64,000 bases of DNA from Opitutia bacterium (GTDB lineage Bacteria > Verrucomicrobiota > Verrucomicrobiia > Opitutales > Opitutaceae). Positions 43,726-53,536 of the stretch are shown one piece after another; the stretch's first letter is position 1; each line of letters begins with the position of its first letter. The notes beneath the pieces were generated by a model. It was not told where the DNA came from, made no database searches, and saw only the letters and a list, made by a program, of their open reading frames with translations. The stretch covers positions 1-64,000 of the forward strand of contig CANJIU010000043.1 of the NCBI GenBank assembly GCA_947474365.1, given 5' to 3'. Made by a program: the position numbers and the translations under genes.

Positions 43726-45093
43726 ATGAAAAACAGCCTCATCTCCCTCCTCGCGGTCGCGCTCATTGGCGCGATGTCGCTCGCGCTCCCGGCCAAGTCC
43801 ACGACGGTCGCTTCCGACAACACATCTGAAACGGTGCGCCTTCGCGTCGATGTGGATCGCACGATCTTGCCTTCGGAAACGAGCGAAAAGGCCATTGTCA
43901 AAATCGCGCTCGACTGCCTTCGCCCGCCGCGTCGCGATCTCCGCCCGCCCGTCAATTTGGCGATCGTGATCGACCGCTCAGGTTCAATGGCCGGCGATCG
44001 GATCGCCAAAGCGCGGGAGGCCGCGCTCGAGGCCGTGCGCCGCCTCGCGCCTGACGACATCGTGGCTCTCGTTGTCTTCGATACCGGCGTGCAGACGCTC
44101 GTCCCCGCCCAACGGGTCGGCGACGGCCGTCGGCTGGAGCGTGCGATCTGCGGGATCGAGGTCGGTGGCAACACCGCGCTCCATGGCGGCGTGACGCGCG
44201 GTGCGGCTGAGGTGCGCCGCAACATGGAAGACCGACGGTTCATCAATCGGGTGATTTTGCTTTCCGACGGACTGGCTAACGTCGGACCGAGTTCGCCGGA
44301 AGAACTCGCCCGGCTTGGCGGTTCGCTCGGACGCGAAGGTATCTCAGTCACCACGGTGGGACTTGGGCTCGGGTTCAACGAGGACCTGATGACGCGGCTG
44401 GCGCAGCGGAGCGACGGCAACACCTATTTCGTGGAGAACAGTGCGGATTTGCCGCGCATCTTTGCGGCGGAGCTGGGCGACGTCCTCAGCGTCGTTGCGC
44501 GCCGCGTCGTGATCGAAATCGACTTTCCCGCGGGCGTACGGCCGCTGAATTTTGTCGGTCGCGACGGCGTGATCCGCGGGCAGCGGGCTGAATTGACCCT
44601 CAACCAGCTTTACGGCGGCCAGGAAAAATTTGCGCTCGTCGAGGTGGAAGTCTCCCCGTCGCGTTCCGGATTGGAAATCGAGATCGCCAGGGCGCGGGTG
44701 AGTTACGAGGATGCGATCAACCAGCGCTCGGCGACGCTGACGGCGGAGCGTCGGGTGCAGTTCAGTGCGAGCCGATCCGCGGTGGTGGAGTCGGCCGACC
44801 ACAAGGTGCAGGCGGATTACGCCGCGAATGCGCTGGCGGTCGCCAAGGATGAGGCGGTGGGATTGGTTGATTCGAACCGCCGCGACCAAGCGGCGGCGGT
44901 GTTGAGCCAAAAGAGCAAGGAATTGCGGACGATGGGCGAAATCTACAAGAACTCGGCGGTGTTGTCGGCGGCGGCGCCGGCGGCGGTCGAAGCGGATCGC
45001 CTCGGGAAAGAAGGACTCAGCAGCGCCGAGCGCAAAAGTTACCGCGCCGAAAGCGCCCAGACGCGCAACCAGCAAAGTTCGGGCAATCCCTGA
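43726..45093 (+). CDS. Secreted von Willebrand factor A domain protein
   Basis: The 455-residue protein from ATG 43726 is preceded by AAGGA. It has a signal peptide (about 1-23) and a VWA domain with the metal-ion MIDAS motif DRSGS (83-87), a threonine in GGNTALHGG, and LLSDGLANVGP. A beta-sandwich and a helical C-terminal region rich in Ala, Glu and Lys follow. VWA proteins of this layout act as periplasmic adhesion or assembly modules. It is followed by a histidine kinase (54-bp gap) and response regulator, so it may be the sensed or regulated component of that system. Confidence 0.85.
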   Translation: MKNSLISLLAVALIGAMSLALPAKSTTVASDNTSETVRLRVDVDRTILPSETSEKAIVKIALDCLRPPRRDLRPPVNLAIVIDRSGSMAGDRIAKAREAALEAVRRLAPDDIVALVVFDTGVQTLVPAQRVGDGRRLERAICGIEVGGNTALHGGVTRGAAEVRRNMEDRRFINRVILLSDGLANVGPSSPEELARLGGSLGREGISVTTVGLGLGFNEDLMTRLAQRSDGNTYFVENSADLPRIFAAELGDVLSVVARRVVIEIDFPAGVRPLNFVGRDGVIRGQRAELTLNQLYGGQEKFALVEVEVSPSRSGLEIEIARARVSYEDAINQRSATLTAERRVQFSASRSAVVESADHKVQADYAANALAVAKDEAVGLVDSNRRDQAAAVLSQKSKELRTMGEIYKNSAVLSAAAPAAVEADRLGKEGLSSAERKSYRAESAQTRNQQSSGNP

Positions 45094-45147
45094 GCCTCCC
45101 GCGTTTCCCGGCTTTCCAATCGTCAATGGCATCCTAGCCTCACCGTC

Positions 45148-47037
45148 GTGTCGCCCACCTCGCGTCGCATTTTCCTCTACTGGCTCCTGCTGTTGGTGCC
45201 GACTCTGGCGGTCGGGGGCGGCGCGATTTTTCTGCTGCGGCGCGAGCAGGGGCGGCTGGCGGAGCGAGGAGCGTATGCCGACGAGGCGCGCCGGGCCGCC
45301 ATCGCGGCTCGGGCCCGGCTCGTGGTTGAAAATGTCGAATTGCTCGTGGGCGACGTGCAGACTGGGCTGCTCGACGTGCTGGCGGCAGAACGTGCAGATG
45401 GTTTAGTCGCATTTCAGGAACGGTGGGAGAAAAGCAACCCGCTCGTGCGAACGGCGTTCATCGCATCGGCTGACGGGCGGGTGCTGCGGCCCGATGCGCG
45501 GAACGCCGGCGAGGATGCGAGGGGATTTCTGCGGCGGTTTGAGCGGCAGTGGGGTGGCCGTCCGCCGTGGGGATCGGCTCCGCTCGCGGCCGGCGCACCC
45601 GCTGTGAAATTGGAGAAGGAGAAAAAGGCCGACGAGTCGGTGGTGCGCAAGGAGGTCGCGGCCAACGTGGCGCAGGTGCAGTCGGCACGGCGCGATGTAC
45701 AGGAGTTGTTCAAGAGCCAGAACTCTTATGTCGCGAACAACAGTCCGCCGGCGGCTGCGCCTGCTCCCGCGCGTGCCGGTGTCGCGGCGGATGCCCTGAC
45801 GGGCAACGCGGCGCCCGCTCGGGGCCGTCGCGCGGCATCGCTGGCGTCGAGCGCACCGGTTCCACGGCAGGAGGGCAGTTTGAAGGCGCGGGAGGCGGCG
45901 GTGTCGGCGGCGGCGAAGGATGTCGCTGCCGATCGACGGGGTTGGGTTCCGATGACAGTCGACGGCCGGTTGCATCTGTTGGGCTGGCAGCAACCCGGCG
46001 GTGCAGGAGAGGTCCGTGGGGTGGAACTGGATTTGGCGGCGTTGGTGAGCCGTCTCGGTGGAGCGCTGCCGATCGAGCAGGGGAGGGGCGAAGGCTACGC
46101 GTTGCTCGACGACCAAGGCCGCGTTTTGCACCAGGCGGGGGCATTGACGCCGCAAAGCGCGGTGGTTGTGCGCGTGCCGACCGCGGCGGCGCTGCTGCCG
46201 GGATGGTCCGTGACGGCCTATTGGCTGCCGGCGCCGGGGGAGTCGGGCGGGGCGGGATTTTTCTGGGTGAGCCTGCTGCTCGTGGCGATTTTTGTGGCGG
46301 CGATTCTGGCCGGAGGATCGCTTCTGCTCTGGCAGGCGCGGCGCAGCGAAGAAGAGGCGGCGCAAAAGACGTCGTTCGTCGCCAACGTGTCACATGAGTT
46401 CAAGACTCCGCTGACCACAATCCGGCTTTATTCGGAATTGCTTGAGCAGGGGCGGGTGCGCGATGCCGCCCAAGGTGGCGAATACCTTAAAACGATCGGA
46501 CGCGAAACACAGCGGCTCGCCCGGCTGGTCAACAACGCGCTCGATTTCAGCCGGCTGGAGCAGGGCCGTAAACAGTACGCCAGTGAGTCGCTGGATCTCG
46601 GCGCGGAAGTCGGGCGACTCCTCGAGACCCACGCCCTGCGCGTCGCGGAGGCGGGACTCGTGTTGCGCCGGGAACTGCCGGCGCAACCCGTACGCGTGAC
46701 CACCGATCGCGATGCGCTCGGGCAAATCGTCCTCAACCTGATCGACAACGCCTGCAAGTACGCGGCAGACGGAGGTGAGGTTTCAGTCGCGGTTGTGGCG
46801 CTCGCCGGCGGCGGCGCCGAAGTTCGGGTTGCCGATCGCGGGCCGGGCGTGCCGGTGGCGCACCGGGAGCGAATCTTTGAGAAATTCCACCGGGTCGACG
46901 ACACCTTGATCGCGGAGAAGACGGGTGCGGGGCTCGGTCTCAGCATCGCGCGCCAGCTCGCCCGCGGACTCGGAGGAGAGTTGCGCCTGGTCCCGCGCGC
47001 CGGCAAGGGCGCGGAGTTTGTCCTGGATCTGCCATGA
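45148..47037 (+). CDS. Sensor histidine kinase
   Basis: This 629-residue membrane kinase from GTG 45148 has a transmembrane helix at about 10-30, a large extracytoplasmic region (about 31-365) with an Ala/Arg-rich low-complexity middle, and a second helix at about 372-395. The HisKA H-box is NVSHEFKTPLT with phospho-acceptor His416. The HATPase domain shows DNACKYA, DRGPGVP and TGAGLGLSI. I see no HAMP domain between helix and H-box. It overlaps the response regulator gene by 4 bp. Confidence 0.92.
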   Translation: MSPTSRRIFLYWLLLLVPTLAVGGGAIFLLRREQGRLAERGAYADEARRAAIAARARLVVENVELLVGDVQTGLLDVLAAERADGLVAFQERWEKSNPLVRTAFIASADGRVLRPDARNAGEDARGFLRRFERQWGGRPPWGSAPLAAGAPAVKLEKEKKADESVVRKEVAANVAQVQSARRDVQELFKSQNSYVANNSPPAAAPAPARAGVAADALTGNAAPARGRRAASLASSAPVPRQEGSLKAREAAVSAAAKDVAADRRGWVPMTVDGRLHLLGWQQPGGAGEVRGVELDLAALVSRLGGALPIEQGRGEGYALLDDQGRVLHQAGALTPQSAVVVRVPTAAALLPGWSVTAYWLPAPGESGGAGFFWVSLLLVAIFVAAILAGGSLLLWQARRSEEEAAQKTSFVANVSHEFKTPLTTIRLYSELLEQGRVRDAAQGGEYLKTIGRETQRLARLVNNALDFSRLEQGRKQYASESLDLGAEVGRLLETHALRVAEAGLVLRRELPAQPVRVTTDRDALGQIVLNLIDNACKYAADGGEVSVAVVALAGGGAEVRVADRGPGVPVAHRERIFEKFHRVDDTLIAEKTGAGLGLSIARQLARGLGGELRLVPRAGKGAEFVLDLP

Positions 47038-47732
47038 AAGCCAAAATTCTCGTTGCCGAAGACGACGCCAACATCCGCCTCGGGTTGGTCGCGACGCTCG
47101 AGAGTGAGGGGTACGCGGTGACGGCCGCGAGCGATGGCGCGCAGGCCCTGCGGCTTTTCCCCCAGGAGAAATTTGAACTCGTGCTGCTCGACGTGATGAT
47201 GCCGAAGGCCAGTGGCTACGATGTGTGCCGCGAACTGCGGGCGCGCGGCACACGGGTGCCGGTGCTGTTCTTGACCGCAAAGGGCGAGGAGATCGACAAA
47301 GTGGTGGGATTGAAGTTGGGGGCCGACGATTACGTGACCAAACCGTTTGGGGTGCACGAGCTGCTGGCGCGAGTTGAGGCGCTGCTGCGACGTGGGCGCG
47401 AGGTGGGGCCAAGGCCCGGAGCGGAATTGTCCGCGGAGTTTCGCTTTGGCGCCGCCACCATCGATCGACGGAAGTTTGCGGTGACGTGCGCCGGTCAGAC
47501 GGTGCCGCTCACAGCACGCGAGATGAAGCTCGCGGAGGTGTTTGCCGCCCATCCGGGCGAAGTGCTGACACGGGACGCGCTGCTAAACGCCGTGTGGGGT
47601 ATCGATTATTTCGGCACAACGCGAACGCTGGATCAGCATGTCGCGCAGCTGCGAAAGAAGATCGAGGGCCCGTCCGGTACGCCCTCGGCCATCGCGACGG
47701 TGCACGGTATCGGTTATCGCTATGACGGATAG
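47034..47732 (+). CDS. OmpR/PhoB-family response regulator
   Basis: The 232-residue regulator has a receiver domain with phospho-acceptor Asp53 (LLDVMMP), Thr81 and Lys103 (TKPFG), and a C-terminal winged-helix DNA-binding domain (about 135-230, with FAAHPGEVLTRDALLNAVWG and TVHGIGYRY). Its ATG overlaps the kinase stop (ATGA), so the pair is co-translated. Regulators of this class bind direct repeats spaced 11 bp, which is exactly the array at 43636-43679 upstream of the operon. Confidence 0.94.
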   Translation: MKAKILVAEDDANIRLGLVATLESEGYAVTAASDGAQALRLFPQEKFELVLLDVMMPKASGYDVCRELRARGTRVPVLFLTAKGEEIDKVVGLKLGADDYVTKPFGVHELLARVEALLRRGREVGPRPGAELSAEFRFGAATIDRRKFAVTCAGQTVPLTAREMKLAEVFAAHPGEVLTRDALLNAVWGIDYFGTTRTLDQHVAQLRKKIEGPSGTPSAIATVHGIGYRYDG

Positions 47733-47767
47733 CCGCGAGATCTGACGGACGGCGCCCTTCGCCAACC

Positions 47768-48682
47768 TCAGACAGCGCAGAGTTTCACGGCCTCGCGGAG
47801 CGAAGTGAGCGCGTCGCGTTTGGGGAGAAATTCCTGACCGACAAAACCCTTGAAGCCCGCCGCCTTGATCGCGCGCATGATCGGGGGATAGTTCAGTTCC
47901 TGCTGATCCTGCGGCTCGAATTCGTTGCGGCCGGGGTTGCCGGCGGTGTGGTAGTGGCCGAGGTAGGCGGCGTTGTCGGTGATCGTGCGGATTACGTCAC
48001 CTTCCATGATCTGCATGTGGTAGATGTCGTAGAGGAGCTTGAAGCGCTCGGAGCCGATCCGCTTCGCGAGTTCGACGCCCCACGGCGTCCGGTCGCACAT
48101 GTAGTCCTTGTGGTTAACCTTGGAATTGAGGAGCTCCATCACGACCGTGACGCGGCGCTTCTCGGCAAACGCCATGAGGCGCTTGAGTCCGATGGCGCAA
48201 TTCTCGAGGCCTTTCTCGTTGTCGAGCTTGTCGCGGTTGCCGGAAAAACAAATCACGTTTTCGAAGCCGGCGGCCGCGACCTCGCTGATGCGTTTTTCAT
48301 AGAGTTCGACGAGGGTGTCGTGATGTTCGATCCGATTGAACGCCTTGGGAATTCCCCCCACCGTCACGCCCTGCGGCGTCTTGCCCACCGGGCTGCTGAC
48401 CATCGCGCAGAAGAGACCGTGCTTTTTTAGCGTGGGAAAATCCTCGGGACTGAGGAGCTCCACCGATTCCAGTCCGATGTCTTTGGCGGCGGCGCAGAAT
48501 TTGTCCAACGGGATGTCCTTGAAACACCATTTGCAGACTGACTGGCGGATGGCGCCAGAGGCGGGCTTGGTGGATTCCGACTTTGCGGCCGGAGCGGCGG
48601 CGTCCGAACGAGGGAGGCTGGCAATCGCGGCGGCGCCGGCGATCGAACGGAGAGCGGTGCGACGGGAAATGGGGGAGCGCAT
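47768..48682 (-). CDS. Tat-exported sugar phosphate isomerase/epimerase family protein
   Basis: The 304-residue protein from ATG 48682 has a twin-arginine signal SRRTALRSIAGAAAIASL (near 6-23) and a xylose-isomerase-like TIM barrel. Metal-site acids and histidines appear in VVMELLNSKVNHKDY, LLYDIYHMQIMEGD, GHYHTAGNPGRNE and FVGQEF. It is close to hydroxypyruvate isomerase-like proteins, but the substrate is unknown. Verrucomicrobia often carry secreted members linked to sugar breakdown. It diverges from the fused ABC transporter gene across 146 bp. Confidence 0.82.
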   Translation of the reverse strand: MRSPISRRTALRSIAGAAAIASLPRSDAAAPAAKSESTKPASGAIRQSVCKWCFKDIPLDKFCAAAKDIGLESVELLSPEDFPTLKKHGLFCAMVSSPVGKTPQGVTVGGIPKAFNRIEHHDTLVELYEKRISEVAAAGFENVICFSGNRDKLDNEKGLENCAIGLKRLMAFAEKRRVTVVMELLNSKVNHKDYMCDRTPWGVELAKRIGSERFKLLYDIYHMQIMEGDVIRTITDNAAYLGHYHTAGNPGRNEFEPQDQQELNYPPIMRAIKAAGFKGFVGQEFLPKRDALTSLREAVKLCAV

Positions 48683-48828
48683 ATGGAAATTTTGCTGGGC
48701 GCACGTTCGGACCGGGAGGAGATGTTGGCAAGCGTGCACGCGGACGTGAAGAAGGGCTTTCGCGGGAAATAGCAGCATTGCCTTCAGTGCCTGCCCCGAT
48801 TGTTTCCGATCCCTGATTGTCTGATGCC

Positions 48829-51800
48829 GTGAAAAAGCACCTCTTGGTCACCCTTGCCGGACTCCTCGCGGCCGCGCTGGGCCTCACCGCTCTGCTGTAT
48901 CTGTGCGGCTTCGCCTTCCGGCCCGATGTGACCACGCCCCCGGCTCCACCTCCGGCCGACGAACTGGCGGCCGTGGAAGAGGCCCGGGAAACAGCCCGCC
49001 GGCTCGATCTCGCCCATCCGCCGGTGGTTGCCCGGTCGGTCGATTACTCCGAGGCGCAACCGGTCTGGAGCCCCCGCGGCGAGGCGCCGGTGCTTGCGGA
49101 GTTGGTCCGGGAGGGACGTTTGCCGAGGGTGGCCAAGCGCACCGGATCCGAGCCGGCGGTGATGGAGGGCGTCGATGGGATCGGCCGCTACGGCGGCACG
49201 TGGCGGCGGCTCGCGAATTCCTACGACGACCTCAAGACGATCTACTGGCGCCTGTCCGGAGCGAACCTCGTGCGCTGGTCACCGCAGGGTTATCCGATCG
49301 TGCCCCATGTGGCCAAGGCTTGGGACGTTTCGCCCGACTACCGTGTTTACACCTTTGAATTGCGCCGCGGCATGCGCTGGTCCGACGGACACCCGCTTTC
49401 CGCAGACGACATCCTGTACTGGTACGAAAACGAGATTAAGTACTTCAATGTGCAGCCAAAGTTTCTGCGCGCCGGTTCGACCCAGGGGCGGGTGACAAAG
49501 GTCGACGAATGGCGCGTGCGTTTCGAGTTCGTGCAGCCCAATCCACTTTTCCTCGAACGGCTCGCGTCGACCGGGATGAATTTCGAGGATCATACGGAAC
49601 ACATCCTGCCGTCGCATTACCTCCGAAAGTATCATCCGGCGCTCGGTGATCCGGAACTGGTGCGGCGTACGATGGAGGCGTTCGAACTCTCGAGTGCCGT
49701 GGCGGTGTATAAGCGGATCAAGCACTACCTGAATCCCGAGCATCCCCGTCTCTGGCCGTGGGTGGTGCAGACCTACAGCGCCACGACGCCGCAGATTCTC
49801 GTGCGCAACCCTTATTACTGGGTGGTCGACACGCAGGGGAACCAGCTTCCTTACCTGGACCGGCTGGTGCTGGACGTGCGGACCAACAACCTGATCGCTG
49901 TGGCTGCCGCCAACGGTGAGGTCTCCATGCAGGATCGGCACATCCGCTACGACGATCACATCATGCTGCTGGGCGAGGCGTCGCGTCACGGCTACGAGGT
50001 GTACCATTGGAAGCCGAGCACGCAGTCGCTCTTCACGGTGTTTCCGAACCTCAACCGGCGCGTGGATCCGAAGCGCCCGGAAACCCGCTGGAAACATCAG
50101 ATTCTGAACGAAACGCGTTTTCGGCAGGCCCTCTCGCTGGCGATCAACCGGCGGGACATCATCAGCGCCGAGTTCAATGGGCAGGTTGAACCGGCCCAGA
50201 TCGCACCGCCGCCCGACTCGCCCTACCACAATGCCCGGCTGATGCATTCCTTTACGGATTTCGATCCCGAACGCGCGAATCGCCTGCTCGACGAGATTGG
50301 TCTGGCCCGACGGGACAACGATGGCTTTCGCACCTTTCCCGACGGTACCCGGATGACGTTTACGCTCAATCTCACCGACTACACGACGGACAGCCCGGCG
50401 CAATTCGTGATCGACGATTGGGCGCGGGTCGGCGTTCGGGTGCTGTTTCGCTCCCGGGCGCGCCGGCTGTTTGAGCAGGAGAAGCTCACGTACGAGCACG
50501 ATTTCACAGTGTGGACGGGCGAGAGCGAATTCTACCCGTTGGTGGAACCTCGCAATTTCGTTCCGACGTATTTCGAGTCGTTTTATGCCCCGGGATTTGG
50601 CTGGTGGTATCAATATGGCGGGCTCCACGGCGACCCCGCGGCCCGACGACCCAATTCGATCGAGCCGCCCCGTGGGCACCCGCTGCGGCGCGCGATGGAA
50701 ATTTTGGACGAGACCAGTGTGATGACCGACGAGTCCCGACGGATTGCGCGTTTCAACGAGGTGCAGGAGATCGCCGCCGACAATGTCTGGACGATCAGCA
50801 TCGCGACGCCGCCGCCGCAACTCGTCATCGTGAAGAAAGGTTTCAAGAATGTTCCGCGCACCGCCTTGTTCGGGGCGAACTTCCAGTCTCCCGCCAACAC
50901 GGGAATCGAGACCTATTTTTGGGAGACGTCGGTCACCGATCCTGCGGTTTTTGCGCAGACAAAGGAAGCGATTACGAACGTCACCCCGTGGCCGCGATCC
51001 GTTGCCGCGGCCGCGGTCGAGCGTGGCGAGCCGGGAACGCTGGCGATGCTGCTCCGCGTCCTGATCGGCACTGCGGTGCTCTTGGGGCTCGTGCTGGTGA
51101 CGGTAGGCCATCCGCTGATTTTCCGGCGGCTGCTCCTGATGATTCCGACGCTGCTGATTGTTTCGATCATCGTGTTCACGATCGTGCAGCTGCCACCGGG
51201 GGACTTTGCGGAGATGCGCGTGGCGCGCCTGGAGATGGAGGGCACGTCGGCCACGGAAGAACTGGCCGCGGAGGTGCGGCGAAACTTCCGGCTCGATGAG
51301 CCGATGTGGCAGCGGTACGTGCGGTGGATGGGTTTTGTCTGGTTCGCCACGTTCCAACCGGCGGACACCGGCCTGCTGCAGGGCAACCTGGGACTTTCGA
51401 TGGAACATGAGAAGCCGGCCAGCGAGGTGGTGGGTGATCGGATTGTGCTCACGGTGGTCGTGTCCCTGTCGTCCGTGCTGTTTGCGTGGGCGTTTGCGCT
51501 GCCGACGGGAATTTACTCGGCGGTGCGGCAGTACTCGCCCGGAGACTACGCCCTTACGCTCGTGGGCTTTTTCGGCGTTTCGGTGCCGTCCTTCCTGCTC
51601 GCGCTCGTCGTCATGTACCTCGCGAAACGTTGGTTTGGTATCAATGTTGCGGGTCTCTTTTCCCCGGAATATGCGACGATGCCCGGCTGGACGTGGGGAA
51701 AAGTTGCGGATCTGCTGAAGCACATCTGGCTTCCGGTAATGGTGCTCGGTTTCGGTTTGGCGGCCGGAATGATCCGCGTCATGCGGGCCAATCTTCTGGA

Positions 51801-52140
51801 TGAATTGAAAAAACCGTATGTCACGACGGCCCGCGCCAAGGGGGTTCGTCCGCTGCGATTACTTCTGAAATATCCGGTGCGCCTCGCGCTTAATCCGTTT
51901 GTTTCGAGCATCGGTGGCTTTTTCCCCCACCTCGTTTCCGGTGGCGCCGTGGTCGCGATGGTTTTAAGTCTCCCCATGGTTGGTCCCACGCTGCTCGACG
52001 CGCTGATCGCGGAGGATGTCTATCTCGCGGCGTCGATGCTGATGGTCCTCAGCCTGCTTGGCGTGGTGGGCACGCTCGTCAGCGACTGTGTCCTGCTCTG
52101 GCTTGACCCCCGCATCCGGCTCGAAAGCGGCTCGGGCTGA
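48829..52140 (+). CDS. Fused peptide-binding protein and DppB-type ABC permease
   Basis: One 1103-residue polypeptide (GTG 48829; a TTG at 48817 is also in frame) joins two normally separate subunits. An N-terminal membrane helix (about 1-28) is followed by a family 5 peptide/nickel-binding domain (about 100-690, beginning IGRYGGTWRRL and including MRWSDGHPLSADDILYWYE). After a second helix (about 738-758), a DppB-type permease (about 765-1103) follows, with PPGDFAEM and the EAA-type loop TTARAKGVRPLRLLLKYPVR. The topology keeps the binding domain outside, tethered to its own permease. No DppC, DppD or DppF gene is in the window. Confidence 0.9.
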   Translation: MKKHLLVTLAGLLAAALGLTALLYLCGFAFRPDVTTPPAPPPADELAAVEEARETARRLDLAHPPVVARSVDYSEAQPVWSPRGEAPVLAELVREGRLPRVAKRTGSEPAVMEGVDGIGRYGGTWRRLANSYDDLKTIYWRLSGANLVRWSPQGYPIVPHVAKAWDVSPDYRVYTFELRRGMRWSDGHPLSADDILYWYENEIKYFNVQPKFLRAGSTQGRVTKVDEWRVRFEFVQPNPLFLERLASTGMNFEDHTEHILPSHYLRKYHPALGDPELVRRTMEAFELSSAVAVYKRIKHYLNPEHPRLWPWVVQTYSATTPQILVRNPYYWVVDTQGNQLPYLDRLVLDVRTNNLIAVAAANGEVSMQDRHIRYDDHIMLLGEASRHGYEVYHWKPSTQSLFTVFPNLNRRVDPKRPETRWKHQILNETRFRQALSLAINRRDIISAEFNGQVEPAQIAPPPDSPYHNARLMHSFTDFDPERANRLLDEIGLARRDNDGFRTFPDGTRMTFTLNLTDYTTDSPAQFVIDDWARVGVRVLFRSRARRLFEQEKLTYEHDFTVWTGESEFYPLVEPRNFVPTYFESFYAPGFGWWYQYGGLHGDPAARRPNSIEPPRGHPLRRAMEILDETSVMTDESRRIARFNEVQEIAADNVWTISIATPPPQLVIVKKGFKNVPRTALFGANFQSPANTGIETYFWETSVTDPAVFAQTKEAITNVTPWPRSVAAAAVERGEPGTLAMLLRVLIGTAVLLGLVLVTVGHPLIFRRLLLMIPTLLIVSIIVFTIVQLPPGDFAEMRVARLEMEGTSATEELAAEVRRNFRLDEPMWQRYVRWMGFVWFATFQPADTGLLQGNLGLSMEHEKPASEVVGDRIVLTVVVSLSSVLFAWAFALPTGIYSAVRQYSPGDYALTLVGFFGVSVPSFLLALVVMYLAKRWFGINVAGLFSPEYATMPGWTWGKVADLLKHIWLPVMVLGFGLAAGMIRVMRANLLDELKKPYVTTARAKGVRPLRLLLKYPVRLALNPFVSSIGGFFPHLVSGGAVVAMVLSLPMVGPTLLDALIAEDVYLAASMLMVLSLLGVVGTLVSDCVLLWLDPRIRLESGSG

Positions 52141-52184
52141 GCGACCGCTTGCTTGCTGACGCGACGTTCACCAGGCTGCTTTCC

Positions 52185-52925
52185 ATGAACGTTCCCGATT
52201 CCCTTTCCCGTCGAGATGTCCTGAAGTCCCTGGGTGCCGGGGCCGCAGTCCTGGGGCTTGGCGCCATTGCCGGTCAGGCGACGGCCGGGGAGCCGGTCAA
52301 GACCAGTGCGACGCCGCAGCCGTTTTCGCTGCCCAAACTCGGGTACGCTTATGGTGCGCTCGAACCGCACCTCGATGCGCGGACGATGGAAATTCACCAT
52401 TCGAAGCACCACCAGGCGTACATTACCAACGCCAACAACGCCCTCGCTGGCCAACCCTCGCTGCAAAAATTGGCGGCGGAGGAAATTCTGCGGAGTCTCG
52501 GTAGCGTGCCGGATTCGGTCCGAACCGTGCTGCGCAACAATGTCGGCGGACATGTGAATCATTCCTTTTTCTGGCGCGTCATCGGGCCCAACGGTGGAGG
52601 CGCACCGCGGGGCGCAGTCGGTCAGGCGATCACCAAAACGTTTGGTTCATTCGACGGATTCAAGATCCAGTTTGGCGAGGCGGCGATGAAGCGTTTTGGG
52701 AGCGGGTGGGCGTGGCTGGCGTTAAAGTCCGACAAACTGGAGATCACTTCCACCGCCAATCAGGATTCGCCACTGAGCGAGGGATCCGTCCCCTTGCTCG
52801 GACTCGACGTATGGGAGCACGCCTATTATTTGAACTACCAAAACCGTCGGGCGGATTACATCGCCGCGTTTTGGAACGTCGTGAACTGGGAGCAGGTCGC
52901 CGGCAATTATGCCGCGGCGACGTAG
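52185..52925 (+). CDS. Tat-exported Mn-type superoxide dismutase
   Basis: The 246-residue enzyme from ATG 52185 has a twin-arginine signal SRRDVLKSLGAGAAVLGLGA (8-27), so it is exported folded. Metal ligands are His71 (EIHHSKHH), His126 (NHSFFW), Asp208 and His212 (DVWEHAYY). GGHVNH and the second-shell Gln193 in ANQDSPL favour manganese over iron. It removes superoxide in the periplasm. It converges with a Fur-family regulator gene 59 bp away. Confidence 0.92.
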   Translation: MNVPDSLSRRDVLKSLGAGAAVLGLGAIAGQATAGEPVKTSATPQPFSLPKLGYAYGALEPHLDARTMEIHHSKHHQAYITNANNALAGQPSLQKLAAEEILRSLGSVPDSVRTVLRNNVGGHVNHSFFWRVIGPNGGGAPRGAVGQAITKTFGSFDGFKIQFGEAAMKRFGSGWAWLALKSDKLEITSTANQDSPLSEGSVPLLGLDVWEHAYYLNYQNRRADYIAAFWNVVNWEQVAGNYAAAT

Positions 52926-52984
52926 GTCACGGGCGCGTTTGTTTGCGCAAATTACACCCGACCGCTACTCCGTCGCTGCCGCCT

Positions 52985-53521
52985 TTATCGTGAAGCAGTG
53001 GTCCCGATGACGGCACTGGCGGTGCGGGACGCCTGCGGGGCGACGCCGAAGAACTCAACGATGTGCCCGACTTCGCCAAACCCGCGCGCCTGGAGCTTTT
53101 CCTGCACGCGTTCAATGGCACGCCGGAGGTCCGCGGACGTCTCGTCGTCGAGTTCCTCGACCTGATTGGTGTTCTTGCAGACGACGTGGTAACGCGCCGG
53201 CCGGCCCAAATTCATCTCGTAAAGTGCGGTGCCGTTGTGAAAAAAGGCCCGACGGACCAAGGAGATATTCTCGAATGCCGCCATGCAGCGGTAGACTGTG
53301 ACAAGATCGCAATTTTCAGCCCCGACGTCTTCGTGCAATTGCTCGATGCTGGTGGGCTGGGCCCGTTTACTAAGCGCGGCGAGAATCGCGAGCCGGGGTT
53401 GGGTGATGCGCAATCCGGCGGATTTCAGGCGTGTCGTTGCCAGTTCGACCGCGGAGGAGGGAGTCGTTCCGGCCTTGGCGTTACCAGAAAGAGGGGAGTT
53501 TGTCTGGGTTGAGGCAATCAT
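52985..53521 (-). CDS. Fur-family transcriptional regulator with altered metal site
   Basis: The 178-residue protein has a disordered N-terminus (about 1-28) and a Fur winged helix with RITQPRLAILAAL (38-50) and the recognition region CDLVTVYRCMAAFE (71-84). The dimer domain lacks the usual HHHDH cluster and the first CxxC is reduced to a single cysteine (YHVVCKNT); no second CxxC follows. Structural zinc binding is therefore doubtful. It lies beside sodA-type and Minf_1886 genes. Dyads at 53537-53572 could be its autoregulatory site. Confidence 0.87.
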   Translation of the reverse strand: MIASTQTNSPLSGNAKAGTTPSSAVELATTRLKSAGLRITQPRLAILAALSKRAQPTSIEQLHEDVGAENCDLVTVYRCMAAFENISLVRRAFFHNGTALYEMNLGRPARYHVVCKNTNQVEELDDETSADLRRAIERVQEKLQARGFGEVGHIVEFFGVAPQASRTASAVIGTTASR

Positions 53522-53536
53522 TTGTAACCAACTTGT

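Noticed and set aside
49279..51723. 814-codon minus-strand frame opposite the fused ABC gene
   Set aside because: Its composition is dominated by Arg and His, with no domains. It mirrors the codon bias of the real gene on the other strand.
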